Assembly (NCBI GenBank): GCA_020445415.1
Contig: JAGRGP010000001.1
Span: 1-64,000 of the forward strand
Reading direction: 5' to 3'
DNA length: 64,000 nucleotides
Source of the DNA: Gammaproteobacteria bacterium
Lineage (GTDB): Bacteria; Pseudomonadota; Gammaproteobacteria; Chromatiales; Chromatiaceae
Shown: positions 45,763 to 57,558 of the stretch, piece after piece
How the letters are laid out: each line of letters starts with the position of its first letter
Position numbering within the stretch: position 1 is the stretch's first letter
Made by a program: the position numbers and the translations under genes
Notes under the pieces: model-generated
Told to the model about the DNA's origin: nothing
Seen by the model: the letters and a program-made list of their open reading frames with translations, nothing else
Database searches by the model: none

Positions 45763-46278
45763 TTAGCGCAGTTGGGCGGCCAGCCTGCGAATGATCTGGT
45801 CGGCCATGCTGCGCCACATATCCTCCCGCAGACTGCGTTCTTCCTCTTGTGCCCCCAGCACTTTCTCCTCGGGATTAATGTAGGACTGGGACAGGTCGAT
45901 TGACTGGGGGGCAACCTGATTGCCGCCGTTCTTGGCGGAGAGCGAAAAAGTCAATTTCTCTGTCAGTAGGTACTCGATTACCTTGCCCCGGCTGTCGACA
46001 GCGAGCACCCGGCGATTGCTTTTGGGGCCATTGACATGGAGGGTGGCGGCGGCCTCCGGGGGAGCGTCGGTGAGCTGGATTCCCGCATCCACGAGGCGAT
46101 TTTCAAGTTGGATCTTGAGATAACTCCCCGCGCCGAGCCCAGACAGGTAGAGGGGGCTAATGGATTGGGGCAGGGAAAAGGCCGTGGACTGTGTCCCCCG
46201 TAGATGAAAACCACAACCTTGGATGGTCAAAGTCAGACCGATCAGCAGCAGGCCACTAAGGCACAGACGGGCTTGCAT
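45763..46278 (-). CDS. lptE: LPS-assembly lipoprotein LptE
   Basis: Outer-membrane lipoprotein that plugs LptD and helps insert lipopolysaccharide. It has 171 residues from the ATG at 46278. The signal peptide (MQARLCLSGLLLIGLTLTIQ) ends in the lipobox IQGC, followed by GFHLRGTQ. The frame is open to 46323, but that upstream start lacks a signal peptide. It is in the standard leuS-lptE-holA order, 31 bp after leuS. Confidence 0.95.
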   Translation of the reverse strand: MQARLCLSGLLLIGLTLTIQGCGFHLRGTQSTAFSLPQSISPLYLSGLGAGSYLKIQLENRLVDAGIQLTDAPPEAAATLHVNGPKSNRRVLAVDSRGKVIEYLLTEKLTFSLSAKNGGNQVAPQSIDLSQSYINPEEKVLGAQEEERSLREDMWRSMADQIIRRLAAQLR

Positions 46279-46309
46279 GGCGATTATCTCCCTGTTCAAC
46301 TGGAGCAGT

Positions 46310-48898
46310 TTATCCGGTAACAATGTTGATCAGTTTGGCGGGCACCACAATGACCTTGCGCACCTGCCTGCCGCTGATGAAACGCTGCGCATTGGCATCA
46401 TCAAGGGCGATTGCTTCGATAGTCTTGCGATCGGCACCGGCGGCAACCTGGATCTTTGCCCGCACCTTCCCGTCAACCTGAACGACGTACTGGAGGTATT
46501 CTTGCGCAAGTGCCGCTTCATCCGCTTGGGGCCAGTCGCTGCGCAGGATGTCCGCTCCGTAATCCAGTTCCCTCCAGAGTTTGTGGGTTACGTGCGGCGC
46601 AATCGGTGCCAGCAATTGTAGCAGCAGCCCAAAACCCTCCCGTAACAGCGCTTGGTCGGACTGATGATCGCCGAGCTTATACAGGGTGTTGGTAATCTTC
46701 ATGCAGGCGGACACCACGGTGTTGAACTGTTGGCGCTGGTAGTCGAAGCAGGCCTGTTTCAAATCCTGGTGAATCTCCCTGCGAGCCGCTTTCTGGATAT
46801 CGTTGAATACCGGCTTTGCCATGGACGCGCCAAGGGTAATCTGTTCACGGCGGCTCCAGGCCAGGTTCCATACCCGGCGGATGAATCTGTGTGCGCCTTC
46901 TACCCCCTCATCGTTCCATTCGAGGGATTGGTCCGGAGGGGAGGTGAACATGGTATAGAGGCGCACCGTATCGGCGCCGAAGCGATCAACCATGGACTGG
47001 GGATCCACGCCGTTGTTCTTGGACTTCGACATTTTCTCGATGCCGCCGATCTCGACTTGTCCGCCGTCGCTGGCCAGTTTGGCGCTGACTACCTGGCCCC
47101 GTTCATCCCGCTCGGTTTCTACATCCGCTGGGTTGTACCAGGTGGTTGTACCATCGGCCTGGCGTCTGAAGTAGGTTTCCGCAACGACCATTCCTTGGGT
47201 CAGCAACCGGGTAAAGGGTTCGTCCGAGTTCAAGAGGCCGGCGTCTCGCATCAGTTTATGATAGAAGCGAGCGTAAAGAAGGTGCAGTATGGCGTGTTCG
47301 ATACCTCCGATATAGTGATCTACCGGCAGCCAATAATCGGCCCGCTTATCCAGCATGGCCTGATCGGCATCGGGGCAGCAGTAGCGAGCGTAGTACCAGG
47401 ACGACTCCATGAAGGTATCAAAAGTGTCGGTTTCGCGCTCTGCCTCGCCGCCGCATTCCGGACAGGCGGTGCGGTACCACTCGGGCATTTTTTTGATGGG
47501 TGACCCGCCGCTGGCGTCAAATTCGATGTCCTCGGGTAATACCACCGGTAGCTGATCTTCCGGAACGGGCACAATCCCACACCGGTCACAGTGAATCATC
47601 GGAATTGGCGCCCCCCAGTAGCGTTGGCGCGACACTCCCCAATCGCGCAGGCGAAAATTGACTTGTTTGCCGCCCTTGCCTCGTTCGCTCAAATATGCGG
47701 CGATGGCATCGACTGCCTGTTCGGAGGTGAGGCCGTCGAATTGGCCGGAATTAATCAACACCCCCTTTTTCGTGTAAGCCCCCTGGCCGAGATCACAATC
47801 CGAGCCGTTGGCGGGAGCGATGACTTGGACGATCGGCACACTGTAGCGGTGGGCAAATTCCCAGTCGCGCTGATCGTGCCCCGGGACCGCCATTACCGCG
47901 CCGGTGCCGTAGCCCATGAGCACGAAGTTGGCGGCGAACACCGGAACCGGTTCCCCGCTGATCGGATGCAGCGCCTCGACGTCAAGCCGCATGCCTTTTT
48001 TCTCCATGGTTTCGATATCCGCTTCCGTGGTACTGCCTCTGCGGCACTCGTCGATAAAGGCGCTAAGGGCGGGGTCGTGATCGGCTTGGCTCAGGGACAG
48101 TGGGTGCTCGGCAGCGACCGCCATGTAGGTGACTCCCATCAGGGTGTCGGGTCGGGTGGTATAGATGGTGAGCTTCTCTTCAGATCCCCTGATTCCGAAA
48201 TCCATTTGCACCCCTTCCGAGCGTCCGATCCAGTTGCGTTGCATGGTACGCACCTGTTCCGGCCAGGCGTCCAACCGATCCAACTCCTGCAGCAGCTCAT
48301 CGGCATAGGCGGTTATCTTGACAAACCATTGGGGTATTTCTCGGCGCTCTACCAGTGCCCCCGAGCGCCAACCTCGGCCGTCTATCACCTGCTCGTTGGC
48401 AAGCACGGTTTGATCCACGGGGTCCCAGTTCACTACCGAGTTTTTTCGGTACACCAGACCTTTCTTGAACAATCCGGTAAACAGCCATTGTTCCCAACGG
48501 TAGTATTCGGGGCGACAGGTTGCCAGCTCCCGCTGCCAGTCGTACCCGAAACCGAGTCGACGCAACTGGTTCTTCATGTACGTGATATTGGAATAGGTCC
48601 AGGCCGCCGGGGGCATGCGATTCTTGATTGCTGCGCCCTCGGCCGGAAGCCCGAAGGCGTCCCAACCCATTGGTTGCAATACATTGCGCCCCAGCATCCG
48701 CTGGTAACGGGAGATCACATCACCGATGGTGTAGTTGCGGACGTGGCCCATGTGCAGTTTGCCACTGGGATAGGGAAACATGGAGAGACAGTAGTATTTC
48801 TCCCGGGAGGGATCCTCGAAGGTCCCAAAGGATTGGTTTTCTTGCCAGTAGGACTGGGCCTCGATCTCAATATCGGCCTCGTTGTAGTGCTCTTGCAT
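46310..48898 (-). CDS. leuS: Leucyl-tRNA synthetase
   Basis: Charges tRNA-Leu. It has 862 residues, the normal size for the bacterial enzyme. The HIGH motif is present as [13 protein letters not shown] near residue 45 and the KMSKS motif as [13 protein letters not shown] near residue 620. Between them lie the CP1 editing domain ([21 protein letters not shown]), the zinc region ([11 protein letters not shown]) and the leucine-specific insert. It starts at the ATG at 48898, facing away from the YbeL-type gene. Confidence 0.98.
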   Translation of the reverse strand: MQEHYNEADIEIEAQSYWQENQSFGTFEDPSREKYYCLSMFPYPSGKLHMGHVRNYTIGDVISRYQRMLGRNVLQPMGWDAFGLPAEGAAIKNRMPPAAWTYSNITYMKNQLRRLGFGYDWQRELATCRPEYYRWEQWLFTGLFKKGLVYRKNSVVNWDPVDQTVLANEQVIDGRGWRSGALVERREIPQWFVKITAYADELLQELDRLDAWPEQVRTMQRNWIGRSEGVQMDFGIRGSEEKLTIYTTRPDTLMGVTYMAVAAEHPLSLSQADHDPALSAFIDECRRGSTTEADIETMEKKGMRLDVEALHPISGEPVPVFAANFVLMGYGTGAVMAVPGHDQRDWEFAHRYSVPIVQVIAPANGSDCDLGQGAYTKKGVLINSGQFDGLTSEQAVDAIAAYLSERGKGGKQVNFRLRDWGVSRQRYWGAPIPMIHCDRCGIVPVPEDQLPVVLPEDIEFDASGGSPIKKMPEWYRTACPECGGEAERETDTFDTFMESSWYYARYCCPDADQAMLDKRADYWLPVDHYIGGIEHAILHLLYARFYHKLMRDAGLLNSDEPFTRLLTQGMVVAETYFRRQADGTTTWYNPADVETERDERGQVVSAKLASDGGQVEIGGIEKMSKSKNNGVDPQSMVDRFGADTVRLYTMFTSPPDQSLEWNDEGVEGAHRFIRRVWNLAWSRREQITLGASMAKPVFNDIQKAARREIHQDLKQACFDYQRQQFNTVVSACMKITNTLYKLGDHQSDQALLREGFGLLLQLLAPIAPHVTHKLWRELDYGADILRSDWPQADEAALAQEYLQYVVQVDGKVRAKIQVAAGADRKTIEAIALDDANAQRFISGRQVRKVIVVPAKLINIVTG

Positions 48899-49109
48899 AG
48901 TCTTAGTATTGGGTGCGGGGTTCTCGAATGGCTTAATCGCGCAAGGATAACCCAGCCGGGGTCTTACAGAAAGGCGTGGTCTGAGGTGATTGTATCCCGA
49001 GAGCTTGTGTTCTGCGTTTATTGGTACAAACTTAAAGGTATCTGGGGCGGCTAACCGTAGGGGGTACAGTCCCTCAGGTGGGCGGTAGACGGGAATGAAG
49101 GAGTAATCG

Positions 49110-49631
49110 ATGACCGACCATGAGATTAAAGACCCGATCGAGCGGATGGCCGATGCTTATGAGCAGATGCTCGAACGCGTCAATCAAATGCTGGAGAAAG
49201 CGGAGAAAAGCACCTTACCCAGTTTGCGCAAGGCACTGGATCAGGCCCGTGAAAAGGCGGTGGCGCTCAATGAGTTAACCCGTGAAGAGGCAGAGAGGTT
49301 GTCTGACTATTTGGAGCGCGATATGAAGGATGCGGCCCGGTATTTGTCGGAAACGGGAGACGAGTTCCGCAACTGGTGGCGTTTTGATGTGGAACTTATC
49401 GAGCAGCGACTGATGGAGATGTTCGCCAACGTAGCGGACCAGACGAAGTTAGAACTTGAGGGGCTGGCGGAGCGGGCTCGTGAAGCTTCCCGCTACCATA
49501 CCGGGGAGGTCACGGGCCCCGGTACCCTAGTATGCGACAGCTGTGGCAAGGAGATTAGCTTCCACAAGGCGGGACATATTCCCCCCTGCCCCGCTTGTCG
49601 CGGAATTTCCTATCGGCGCCAATCCAAGTAA
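49110..49631 (+). CDS. YbeL-type zinc-ribbon protein (DUF1451)
   Basis: A 173-residue protein of unknown function. The first about 120 residues are strongly helical and charged (probable coiled coil), beginning with the family-typical [17 protein letters not shown]. The C-terminus has a zinc ribbon with two Cys-x2-Cys pairs (CDSCGKEI and CPACRG). In E. coli the same family (YbeL) is the divergent neighbour of leuS, and that arrangement is kept here. Confidence 0.9.
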   Translation: MTDHEIKDPIERMADAYEQMLERVNQMLEKAEKSTLPSLRKALDQAREKAVALNELTREEAERLSDYLERDMKDAARYLSETGDEFRNWWRFDVELIEQRLMEMFANVADQTKLELEGLAERAREASRYHTGEVTGPGTLVCDSCGKEISFHKAGHIPPCPACRGISYRRQSK

Positions 49632-49647
49632 TCAGCGGTGAGGTGGA

Positions 49648-50853
49648 TTAGTGCAGTAGGTTGTCACGCTCTTGAAAGGCCAGCGAGGTGGCATGGTTAT
49701 ACAATTCCTGAATAGTGTTGGCGGTAAGATCTTGGAAAGCGGCCTGGTCCCAGTCACAATTCTCGAAGGCCAGCGCGCAGCTCAGCGCTTTACCCAATAT
49801 TCCCCGCCGTTCCAACAGTGCCTCCCGAATCGTATCTGCGAGGGGTATCTGAGCGATGATCTCGGCCAGTGTACAGTCCATCAGACTGTCCATAATCGAC
49901 AACAGGCCTGTAGTTAAAGCCTGGTCAACCAGGCTGTTGTCGATCTTGCCGATCAAGCCGGCACACATATGGGCGCGAACCAGTGCCGTAGTAAACATTT
50001 CTTCGGGCTTGTCGTCGATGCGTGACAGGATGAGCAGGCTGGCCCAAGCCTTTAAACGGTTGAGGCCCATGTAGACGATGGCCTGTTTAATGGATTCCAC
50101 TTTGCGTGGAAGGGCGATGGCCGCGGAATTCAGATAGCGTAAGATGTTGAGTACGAGCCCAGGGTCTTGCCTGATCAATGCCTCAAGCTGAACCGGCGTA
50201 ATCGCGGTGTCGTTTAGGTTGGCCAGCAGTTTGAGGATAAACAGTTGGTTTCCATTCAGCCGCTTGCCGGAGATGATTTGAGGGCGCGAGAAGTAGTAGC
50301 CCTGGAAAAGGTCGAATTCCAGTTCTCGGAGCTTGGTGAACTCGGATTTCGTCTCCACCTTTTCTGCCAGCAGTAGCACTTGGTGCTGTTTGAGTTTGTG
50401 GACACGCGCTTCCAGGTTGTCCCAATCCAGGGTAGGAACTTCGACCTTGACGATACGGGCATGGGGTAACACCGGCTCCCATTTGGGCTCGAATTCGAAA
50501 TCATCCAGGGCTAAGACGTAACCTTCTCCCGCCAGGGATTTGAGACTGTGGATTAGCTCTGTATCGAGCTCTATATCCTCCAATATTTCCAATACCACTC
50601 GTTCCTTGTCGAAAGGGATGGGGGGTTGTTCAAGTAATAGTCTTCGGGTGAGATTCAGAAATACCCGATGATCACCGGCTATTTTTTCCAGGCCGATCTC
50701 CATGAACGCATTAAGAATGAGTCGTGAAGAGGCGAGATCCCCGTCGCTGAGGTGTGCCCTGTTATCGAGGCTTTTCCGGTACAATAACTCGTAAGCGTAA
50801 AGCCTTAAGTCGCGGTCATAGATGGCCTGCCTGCCTACGAATATGTTTTGCAC
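49648..50853 (-). CDS. EAL-HDOD domain protein (YuxH type)
   Basis: A 401-residue signalling protein with a degenerate EAL domain (about 1-200) and an HDOD domain (about 205-400). The EAL motif is YELL; FLNLT, LEILED, VKVEV, AEKVET and FQGYYF are present, but the catalytic loop that reads DDFGTG in active phosphodiesterases is DDFEFE. Cyclic-di-GMP hydrolysis is therefore unlikely and a binding role more probable. HDOD domains act in signalling and cell-cycle or motility control. It is convergent with the YbeL-type gene (16-bp gap) and lies beyond the rpmG terminator. Confidence 0.9.
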   Translation of the reverse strand: MQNIFVGRQAIYDRDLRLYAYELLYRKSLDNRAHLSDGDLASSRLILNAFMEIGLEKIAGDHRVFLNLTRRLLLEQPPIPFDKERVVLEILEDIELDTELIHSLKSLAGEGYVLALDDFEFEPKWEPVLPHARIVKVEVPTLDWDNLEARVHKLKQHQVLLLAEKVETKSEFTKLRELEFDLFQGYYFSRPQIISGKRLNGNQLFILKLLANLNDTAITPVQLEALIRQDPGLVLNILRYLNSAAIALPRKVESIKQAIVYMGLNRLKAWASLLILSRIDDKPEEMFTTALVRAHMCAGLIGKIDNSLVDQALTTGLLSIMDSLMDCTLAEIIAQIPLADTIREALLERRGILGKALSCALAFENCDWDQAAFQDLTANTIQELYNHATSLAFQERDNLLH

Positions 50854-50921
50854 CCGATAGCCTCTTGCTGGTCTGTTGCCAATGATCGGCCTGTACCGGG
50901 GATTCTGAATGCGACCACAAT

Positions 50922-50950
50922 AAAAAAACCCGCATGGACGATGCGGGTTT
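50922..50950 (-). terminator. Intrinsic terminator after rpmG
   Basis: On the minus strand, arms AAACCCGCAT and ATGCGGGTTT enclose a 5-nt loop, and the right arm runs on into a T-run (7 T in total). This is a textbook rho-independent terminator about 30 bp after the rpmG stop. It separates the ribosomal protein genes from the EAL-HDOD gene downstream on the same strand. Confidence 0.9.
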
Positions 50951-50980
50951 GGCGGTGTTCTGCAGATTTGCAGAGACAGG

Positions 50981-51136
50981 CTACTTGATCTTGGCTTCTT
51001 TATAAATCACGTACTTCCTGATCTTGGGATCAAATTTCTTGATCTCCATTTTGCCTGGCATATTCCTTTTGTTTTTGGTGGTGGTGTAGAAGTGGCCGGT
51101 GCCGGCACTTGATACCAATCTAATCTTATCTCGCAT
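50981..51136 (-). CDS. rpmG: 50S ribosomal protein L33
   Basis: A 51-residue ribosomal protein beginning [20 protein letters not shown] at the ATG at 51136; the open frame to 51238 runs into rpmB and is not coding. It is the Cys-free type of L33 (no zinc-ribbon Cys pairs), with the family end [19 protein letters not shown]. It follows rpmB by 13 bp and ends in an intrinsic terminator. Confidence 0.97.
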   Translation of the reverse strand: MRDKIRLVSSAGTGHFYTTTKNKRNMPGKMEIKKFDPKIRKYVIYKEAKIK

Positions 51137-51149
51137 GGCCTTGTCCTCC

Positions 51150-51386
51150 TCAGACCTTTTCACCCCGGGCGCGCAGATCCGCAACGACCGCATCGATACC
51201 CTTCTTGTCGATGATACGCATGCCGCTGGTAGAGACACGCAGGCGAACCCAGCGATTTTCGCTTTCTACCCAAAACCGGTGATAGTGCAAATTGGGCAGG
51301 AAGCGACGCTTGGTCTTGTTGTGCGCATGGGAAACATTATTCCCCGTCACTGGCCGTTTGCCTGTGACCTGACATACTTTGGACAT
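51150..51386 (-). CDS. rpmB: 50S ribosomal protein L28
   Basis: A 78-residue ribosomal protein starting [21 protein letters not shown] at the ATG at 51386, the same length as in E. coli. It contains the typical [17 protein letters not shown] and the end [14 protein letters not shown]. The frame is open to 51650 but the upstream part is not conserved. rpmB-rpmG follow radC in the same direction, as in pseudomonads and enterobacteria. Confidence 0.98.
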   Translation of the reverse strand: MSKVCQVTGKRPVTGNNVSHAHNKTKRRFLPNLHYHRFWVESENRWVRLRVSTSGMRIIDKKGIDAVVADLRARGEKV

Positions 51387-51576
51387 CGTCGAACCTCGAA
51401 AATTCCTTGCTTGGGCCCTCGTTGCAGAAGCCCACATAACAGTGACTGCACCTAATAGGTGCGCGGAAGAGGCGGATTTATAGCAAAAAGATTTGCGGAT
51501 TACAAATTTTTCTGCATCCGTTCCATTTTGCCGGGGCAGTGGCTGGAGCGCTCTTCGCACCGCCACCCAACTCTGT

Positions 51577-52251
51577 TTACAGCAGTCCCGATTCTGCCAG
51601 GGAAGCGGTTTCTCCCGCGCCGACCACGATGTGGTCAAGTACCCGGACATCGATCATCGCCAGCGCATCCCGCAGGTAATGGGTGATGCGGGTATCCGCC
51701 ACGCTGGGCTCAGCCACGCCCGAGGGGTGATTGTGGGCAAAGATAACCGCCGCTGCATTGTGAGCGATCGCCCGGCGAACCACCTCCCGGGGGTGAATGC
51801 TGGCGCCGTCGATAGTACCGCGAAACAGCTCTTCAAAATCGATTACCCGGTGCCGGTTGTCGAGGAATAGGCAGGCAAAGACCTCATGAGGATAACCGGA
51901 CAAGCGGCTTTGCAGGTAATCCCGGGTTAGCTCTGGGCTGGTAAGGATGTCGATGCGTTCCAGCGACGTCCGAAGATAGCGCCTGGACATCTCCAGCACC
52001 GCTTGCAGTAACGCGTACTTGGCGGTGCCCAGGCCTGGCATGGCACAGAACGTCTTGCGTTCCGCCATGAGTAGGCCAGAAAGACTTCCGTGCCGGTGCA
52101 ACAACTCTTTGGCGAGGGTCACGGCACTTTTACCCTTGACTCCACAGCGCAAAAAAATCGCCAAGAGTTCGGCGTCCGTCAGGGCGTTGGCACCACGTTG
52201 CAGCAGTTTTTCCCGAGGCCGCTCATCCACCGGCCAATCTCGGATTGCCAT
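51577..52251 (-). CDS. radC: RadC/YicR JAB-domain protein
   Basis: A 224-residue protein from the ATG at 52251, chosen because AAGGAGATCGAT lies just upstream and the product begins [17 protein letters not shown], the usual start. An N-terminal helix-hairpin-helix region ([18 protein letters not shown]) is followed by a JAB/MPN metal site ([14 protein letters not shown]). The name radC persists though a repair role was withdrawn in E. coli; its function is unclear. It is divergent from coaBC. Confidence 0.94.
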   Translation of the reverse strand: MAIRDWPVDERPREKLLQRGANALTDAELLAIFLRCGVKGKSAVTLAKELLHRHGSLSGLLMAERKTFCAMPGLGTAKYALLQAVLEMSRRYLRTSLERIDILTSPELTRDYLQSRLSGYPHEVFACLFLDNRHRVIDFEELFRGTIDGASIHPREVVRRAIAHNAAAVIFAHNHPSGVAEPSVADTRITHYLRDALAMIDVRVLDHIVVGAGETASLAESGLL

Positions 52252-52399
52252 ATCGATCTCCTTATCGATGTTTTCCTGGTAACTCCAGGGTGGGGTATAA
52301 CTCAGGCGTATGCAAGAGAGATTCCCTTTCCGCACATAGCGCATTGAGTTACCCTTCAGCAGTGGACTTTGGGAGCAATGGACAACCGATGTGGGGCAG

Positions 52400-53620
52400 A
52401 TGGCTGGCGTGAGGGGAAAAAAGGTATTGTTGGGCATCACTGGCGGGGTCGCAGCCTACAAGTCCGCCGTGTTAACCCGATTGCTGGTTAAGTCAGGTGC
52501 CGAGGTCCAGGTCGTTATGACAGCGGCGGCGGCCGAGTTTATTACGCCAACGACATTGCAGGCACTGTCGGGAAGATTGGTTCGCCAGTCGCTATTCGAT
52601 CCTGCCCATGAAGCAGCCATGGGGCATATCGAATTGGCGCGTTGGGCGGATCTTATTCTCGTGGCTCCGGCAACAGCGGATTTTTTGGCAAGAATGGCGG
52701 CCGGTATGGCCGACGATCTCTTGGCAACGCTGTGTTTGGCCACTAGCGTACCGATCGCCGTGGCGCCCGCCATGAATCAGGGCATGTGGAGTAATCCGGC
52801 CACGGAGGATAATCTACGGCGGCTCGCGACTCGTGGGGTGCTCGTGTGGGGACCTGATTCTGGACTCCAGGCGTGTGGAGAACAAGGCCCTGGAAGGCTG
52901 CTTGAACCGGAACGACTGCATCAGCTGGTAAATGATTTTTTCGTTGGGGGCGATTTGGCCGGTGTACGGGTAGTGCTGACCGCCGGACCCACCCGGGAGC
53001 CGATCGATCCGGTTCGTTACTTAACTAATCGAAGTTCCGGAAAAATGGGGTTCGCGCTGGCGGCGGCGTTTGCCAATCGCGGGGCGGACGTCGTTCTTGT
53101 GACTGGTCCGGTTGCGCTAGCCACCCCTAACGGGGTGGAGCGGGTGGATGTGGAGACCGCACGGGAGATGGATGAGGCTGTTATGGGCGCCCTTGCTGGA
53201 TGTAGCATTTTTGTGGGTTGCGCGGCGGTTGCAGATTATCGTCCGGCGGTAGCCGCCGGCCAAAAAATCAAGAAACTGGAAGAGCACCGTACCCTAGAAC
53301 TCGTTCGCAATCCGGATATCCTAGCCAGGGTGGCCGCGCAGCCTTCTCCGCCCTTTACGGTTGGGTTTGCCGCAGAAACCCAAAGTGTTGCCGAGTACGC
53401 CGAGCAAAAACGACGGGCCAAGGGGGTGGATATAATTGCCGCCAATCTGGTTGCCGGAGAGGAGGGGGGATTCGAGCGCGACCAAAATGCCCTCACGGTG
53501 CTCTGGGAGGGTGGGATGCGGGAATTACCCCTTGCCGACAAGGGACAGCTTGCGCGGGAGCTAGTGACACTCATTGTGAATGAATATGGAAAAAGATATC
53601 CAACTGAAGATCCTCGATAA
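52400..53620 (+). CDS. coaBC: Bifunctional phosphopantothenoylcysteine decarboxylase / synthetase
   Basis: Two successive steps of coenzyme A synthesis. It has 406 residues from the ATG at 52400; a GTG at 52391 is in frame. The N-terminal flavin domain has [14 protein letters not shown] and the catalytic Cys in [10 protein letters not shown]. The C-terminal CoaB domain (from about residue 195) has [25 protein letters not shown] and KKLEEH. Its end overlaps the dut start by 41 bp, and radC lies divergently 148 bp away. Confidence 0.96.
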   Translation: MAGVRGKKVLLGITGGVAAYKSAVLTRLLVKSGAEVQVVMTAAAAEFITPTTLQALSGRLVRQSLFDPAHEAAMGHIELARWADLILVAPATADFLARMAAGMADDLLATLCLATSVPIAVAPAMNQGMWSNPATEDNLRRLATRGVLVWGPDSGLQACGEQGPGRLLEPERLHQLVNDFFVGGDLAGVRVVLTAGPTREPIDPVRYLTNRSSGKMGFALAAAFANRGADVVLVTGPVALATPNGVERVDVETAREMDEAVMGALAGCSIFVGCAAVADYRPAVAAGQKIKKLEEHRTLELVRNPDILARVAAQPSPPFTVGFAAETQSVAEYAEQKRRAKGVDIIAANLVAGEEGGFERDQNALTVLWEGGMRELPLADKGQLARELVTLIVNEYGKRYPTEDPR

Positions 53621-54044
53621 GCGTATCGGAGAAGAGTTTCCCCTGCCCGGCTATGCCACCGAAGGCGCGGCGGGGGTGGATCTGCGTGCGATGTTACACA
53701 CTCCCCTGGAGATCGAACCCGGGCAAACGCACCTGATTCCAACCGGAGTCGCTATCTATATTGGGGATCCTGGCGTGGCGGCCATCATCTTGCCGCGTTC
53801 CGGATTGGGCCATAAACATGGGATCGTGCTGGGTAACCTGGTTGGATTGATCGATTCAGACTATCAGGGACAGCTGTTCGTCTCTTGCTGGAACCGTGGT
53901 GGCGAGTCATTCCGCATTGAGGTGGGGGAGCGGATTGCTCAGTTGGTCATGGTGCCGGTGATCAACGCGGCTTTCACGGTGGTTTCCGATTTCGAGGAAA
54001 CGCTTAGGGGGGGTGGGGGATTTGGCCATTCGGGTAGGCACTAG
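53580..54044 (+). CDS. dut: Deoxyuridine 5'-triphosphate nucleotidohydrolase
   Basis: Hydrolyses dUTP to dUMP, keeping uracil out of DNA and feeding dTTP synthesis. It has 154 residues and the five trimeric dUTPase motifs, including [21 protein letters not shown] and the C-terminal lid [10 protein letters not shown]. The ATG at 53580 (or 53586) lies within coaBC, a 41-bp overlap that also occurs in related genomes and suggests translational coupling. Confidence 0.97.
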   Translation: MNMEKDIQLKILDKRIGEEFPLPGYATEGAAGVDLRAMLHTPLEIEPGQTHLIPTGVAIYIGDPGVAAIILPRSGLGHKHGIVLGNLVGLIDSDYQGQLFVSCWNRGGESFRIEVGERIAQLVMVPVINAAFTVVSDFEETLRGGGGFGHSGRH

Positions 54045-54110
54045 GGGTGGGTCGGCCAGGGCGCCGCGGCATGGTGGATGGTAGACCTGGGCACGGAGGA
54101 GGGCAGTATA

Positions 54111-56582
54111 ATGGCTGGCGCACGTAAACTGGTCGTGGGGAGTACGGTTAACCGGCTTGCCATTAGGGCGATCTTCTGGTTGATCCTGATAATGGGCGTG
54201 AGTGGCGTATTACTGGTGACCTTGGAATTTCAGGAGGAGCGCCAGAAGGGGATCGACCAGGCGCGAGCGGTCTCCGAGATTGTGGCTGACAAGCTGGCCG
54301 GGACGCTCCGCATGTACTCACAGGTCATCGAACGCCAGGTCGCTGGCAATCCGCGTATCGGTAGTGTACTGAGCGAGGAGGCCTGGCCGGAAATAAAAAA
54401 GTACGAGGCTTGGTTGACGCGGTTGCTGCCGGATGCATTACAGGTGCGTATTCTTCCCCGGGAGTGGGACAAGCTCGATCCGGGTTCAAATCCACCGGTT
54501 AGCTTCGCGACACTGGAGATGTTGCGGGGCGTAGAGCGTACCGGCCGTCCGTCGGTCGCCGAAGTGCATCAGTTTGGTCGTATTCACCCCCATGTTGCAC
54601 TCGCGGTTCCCGTTCGAAGTGGTGCCGGTGGTGATGTCGTCGGCGTGGTTCAGTTGGCATTGCCTATGCATTTGCTGGAAAGGTCGATAGCCAGTGGGAT
54701 AGGCGGTGGACGTATCGAGTTGCAGCAGGTAGTGCAGGGCGAGTCCGTCGTACTGTTCGCCTCCGGTCCCAGCCCCTTTGGTGCCGGTGATGGCGAGCTG
54801 CCGGTTAGAGGCACCTTGTGGCAGGTGGTGTACTGGGGGAAGCGGGGTGGCCTCAATCCCATGGCTTATTGGGATACTTGGGGCATATTGGCCCTTGGAA
54901 CGCTAGTCAGCGTGTTGGTGATCTGGCTGCTTTTCCGCTCGCTGAGACTCAAGTTTCGCCGCGATCTGAGTGCGTTGGCATCCCTCGCGAAGGGGTTGGC
55001 TCAGGCTGAGGGACCCATCACTCCGCCGCAGGCGGCGATTCAGGAACTCCAGGGGTTTATGGAGTTTCTGGCCCATTCCGGAAGGGCTCGGGGGAAAAAA
55101 GCGTCACTCGACATCCCGACAAGTGAATCTGAGGCAAAGTCGGATACAGCCGCCCCCACCACTCCAACCCAGGGATCTTTACCGGACCAGGATAGTCCGT
55201 CTGGCTCCAGTTCTGTTTCGGCAACCCTATTTCGTGCCTACGATATCCGGGGTGTGGTCGGCGACACGCTCGATACCGATATCGTTTACCTGCTTGGCCG
55301 TGCAATCGGCAGCGAGGCTCAGGCGTGTGGCGAGCAGACGGTTATTATCGCCCGCGACGGGCGTCATTCCAGCGAGTTGCTGAGCGAGGCCTTGAGCCGC
55401 GGGCTGGTCGAAAGCGGGCGGGAGGTTGTCGACCTAGGGCTAGTGCCGACACCGGTAGTCTATTTTGCAACCCATTTCCTTGGTAGTAACTCTGGGGTTA
55501 TGGTAACCGGCAGCCATAATCCGCCCGAATATAATGGCTTGAAGATCGTTATTGGGGGAGAGGCTCTGGCCGAGGGGCGAATCAAGGATCTTCACCGCCG
55601 TATCCAGGAGGGTGATCTGGTCAGTGGAACAGGGGCGCGGAGGGAGCAGGATCTGCTTCCCGATTATATCAGCCGTATTAGCGAGGATGTTCAGCTCCTG
55701 ACCCCGATGAAGGTGGTGGTTGATTGCGGTAACGGGGTTTCATCGGTGGTGGCGCCGGCGTTGTTGAGAGTTCTGGGGTGCGATGTTGTCGAACTTTTTT
55801 GCCACGTCGATGGAAACTTCCCTAATCACCATCCTGATCCCGGTGATCCTCGTAATTTGCAGGCACTTATCGACTGCGTGAGAAACGAGGGGGCGGATTT
55901 GGGGATTGCCCTGGATGGCGACGGAGACCGGCTAGGGATAGTGGACTCCCAGGGCAATATCATTTGGCCGGATCGCTTGTTGATGTTGTTAGCCAGGGAT
56001 GTTTTGCTACGGCAGCCTGGGGCGGACGTAATCTACGATGTCAAATCGAGCCGCCATCTGGCCAGCGAAATACTCACGTACGGGGGGCGTCCCATCATGT
56101 GGAAATCGGGTCACTCCCTGATCAAGGAAAAGATGCGGGAGACCGGTGCGGTACTGGCGGGAGAACTCACGGGCCATATCTATTTTCAGGAAAGATGGTA
56201 CGGTTTTGATGATGGATTATATGCGGCCGCCCGGTTGTTGGAGGTGCTCTCTGGCGAGGGTGTGAGTTCCGCGGAGGTATTTGCACAGCTTCCGGAGAGT
56301 GTTTCAACAGCGGAGCTGCACGCTCCGGTGGGTGAGGGTCGGGGTCCCTCGTTGGTTGGGGCGTTACTCGAACGGGGACAATTTCCCGATGCGAAGTTAG
56401 TCACTATCGACGGTATTCGAGCGGAGTTCCAGGACGGTTGGGGGTTGGTACGGCCCTCCAATACGGGCCCTAACCTGGTGTTCCGTTTCGAGGCGGACGA
56501 CAAGGTAGCGTTGACCCGTATCCAAGGGATCTTTCGAGACCAGTTGTCGGTGATCGACACCACTCTCGAATTGCCGTTTTGA
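54111..56582 (+). CDS. algC: Phosphomannomutase/phosphoglucomutase AlgC with membrane sensor-like N-terminal extension
   Basis: Converts hexose-6-phosphates and hexose-1-phosphates for lipopolysaccharide, alginate-like and other exopolysaccharides. It has 823 residues from the ATG at 54111, preceded by GGAGGAGG. The first about 285 residues form a separate module: a membrane helix (LAIRAIFWLILIMGVSGVLLV), a presumably periplasmic Cache-like region and a second helix (WGILALGTLVSVLVIWLLF). A disordered linker rich in Ser, Pro and Thr follows. The catalytic domain starts near residue 370, with active-site Ser in TGSHNPPEYNGLK and the metal loop DGDGDR. Pseudomonas AlgC is known to have a similar long form in some species. 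Confidence 0.94.
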   Translation: MAGARKLVVGSTVNRLAIRAIFWLILIMGVSGVLLVTLEFQEERQKGIDQARAVSEIVADKLAGTLRMYSQVIERQVAGNPRIGSVLSEEAWPEIKKYEAWLTRLLPDALQVRILPREWDKLDPGSNPPVSFATLEMLRGVERTGRPSVAEVHQFGRIHPHVALAVPVRSGAGGDVVGVVQLALPMHLLERSIASGIGGGRIELQQVVQGESVVLFASGPSPFGAGDGELPVRGTLWQVVYWGKRGGLNPMAYWDTWGILALGTLVSVLVIWLLFRSLRLKFRRDLSALASLAKGLAQAEGPITPPQAAIQELQGFMEFLAHSGRARGKKASLDIPTSESEAKSDTAAPTTPTQGSLPDQDSPSGSSSVSATLFRAYDIRGVVGDTLDTDIVYLLGRAIGSEAQACGEQTVIIARDGRHSSELLSEALSRGLVESGREVVDLGLVPTPVVYFATHFLGSNSGVMVTGSHNPPEYNGLKIVIGGEALAEGRIKDLHRRIQEGDLVSGTGARREQDLLPDYISRISEDVQLLTPMKVVVDCGNGVSSVVAPALLRVLGCDVVELFCHVDGNFPNHHPDPGDPRNLQALIDCVRNEGADLGIALDGDGDRLGIVDSQGNIIWPDRLLMLLARDVLLRQPGADVIYDVKSSRHLASEILTYGGRPIMWKSGHSLIKEKMRETGAVLAGELTGHIYFQERWYGFDDGLYAAARLLEVLSGEGVSSAEVFAQLPESVSTAELHAPVGEGRGPSLVGALLERGQFPDAKLVTIDGIRAEFQDGWGLVRPSNTGPNLVFRFEADDKVALTRIQGIFRDQLSVIDTTLELPF

Positions 56583-56654
56583 TACCGGCGGCAGTGGTTG
56601 AATGTCCGATTCCCCGGAACAGCAGTGCGTCCAAGCCAATAGCAGACAAGGTAA

Positions 56655-57554
<900 letters not shown>

Positions 57555-57558
57555 TGTA

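Noticed and set aside
47591-49054. 487-codon + strand open frame antisense to leuS
   Set aside because: It lies almost wholly opposite the leuS coding sequence, its product has no family signature, and leuS is certain.
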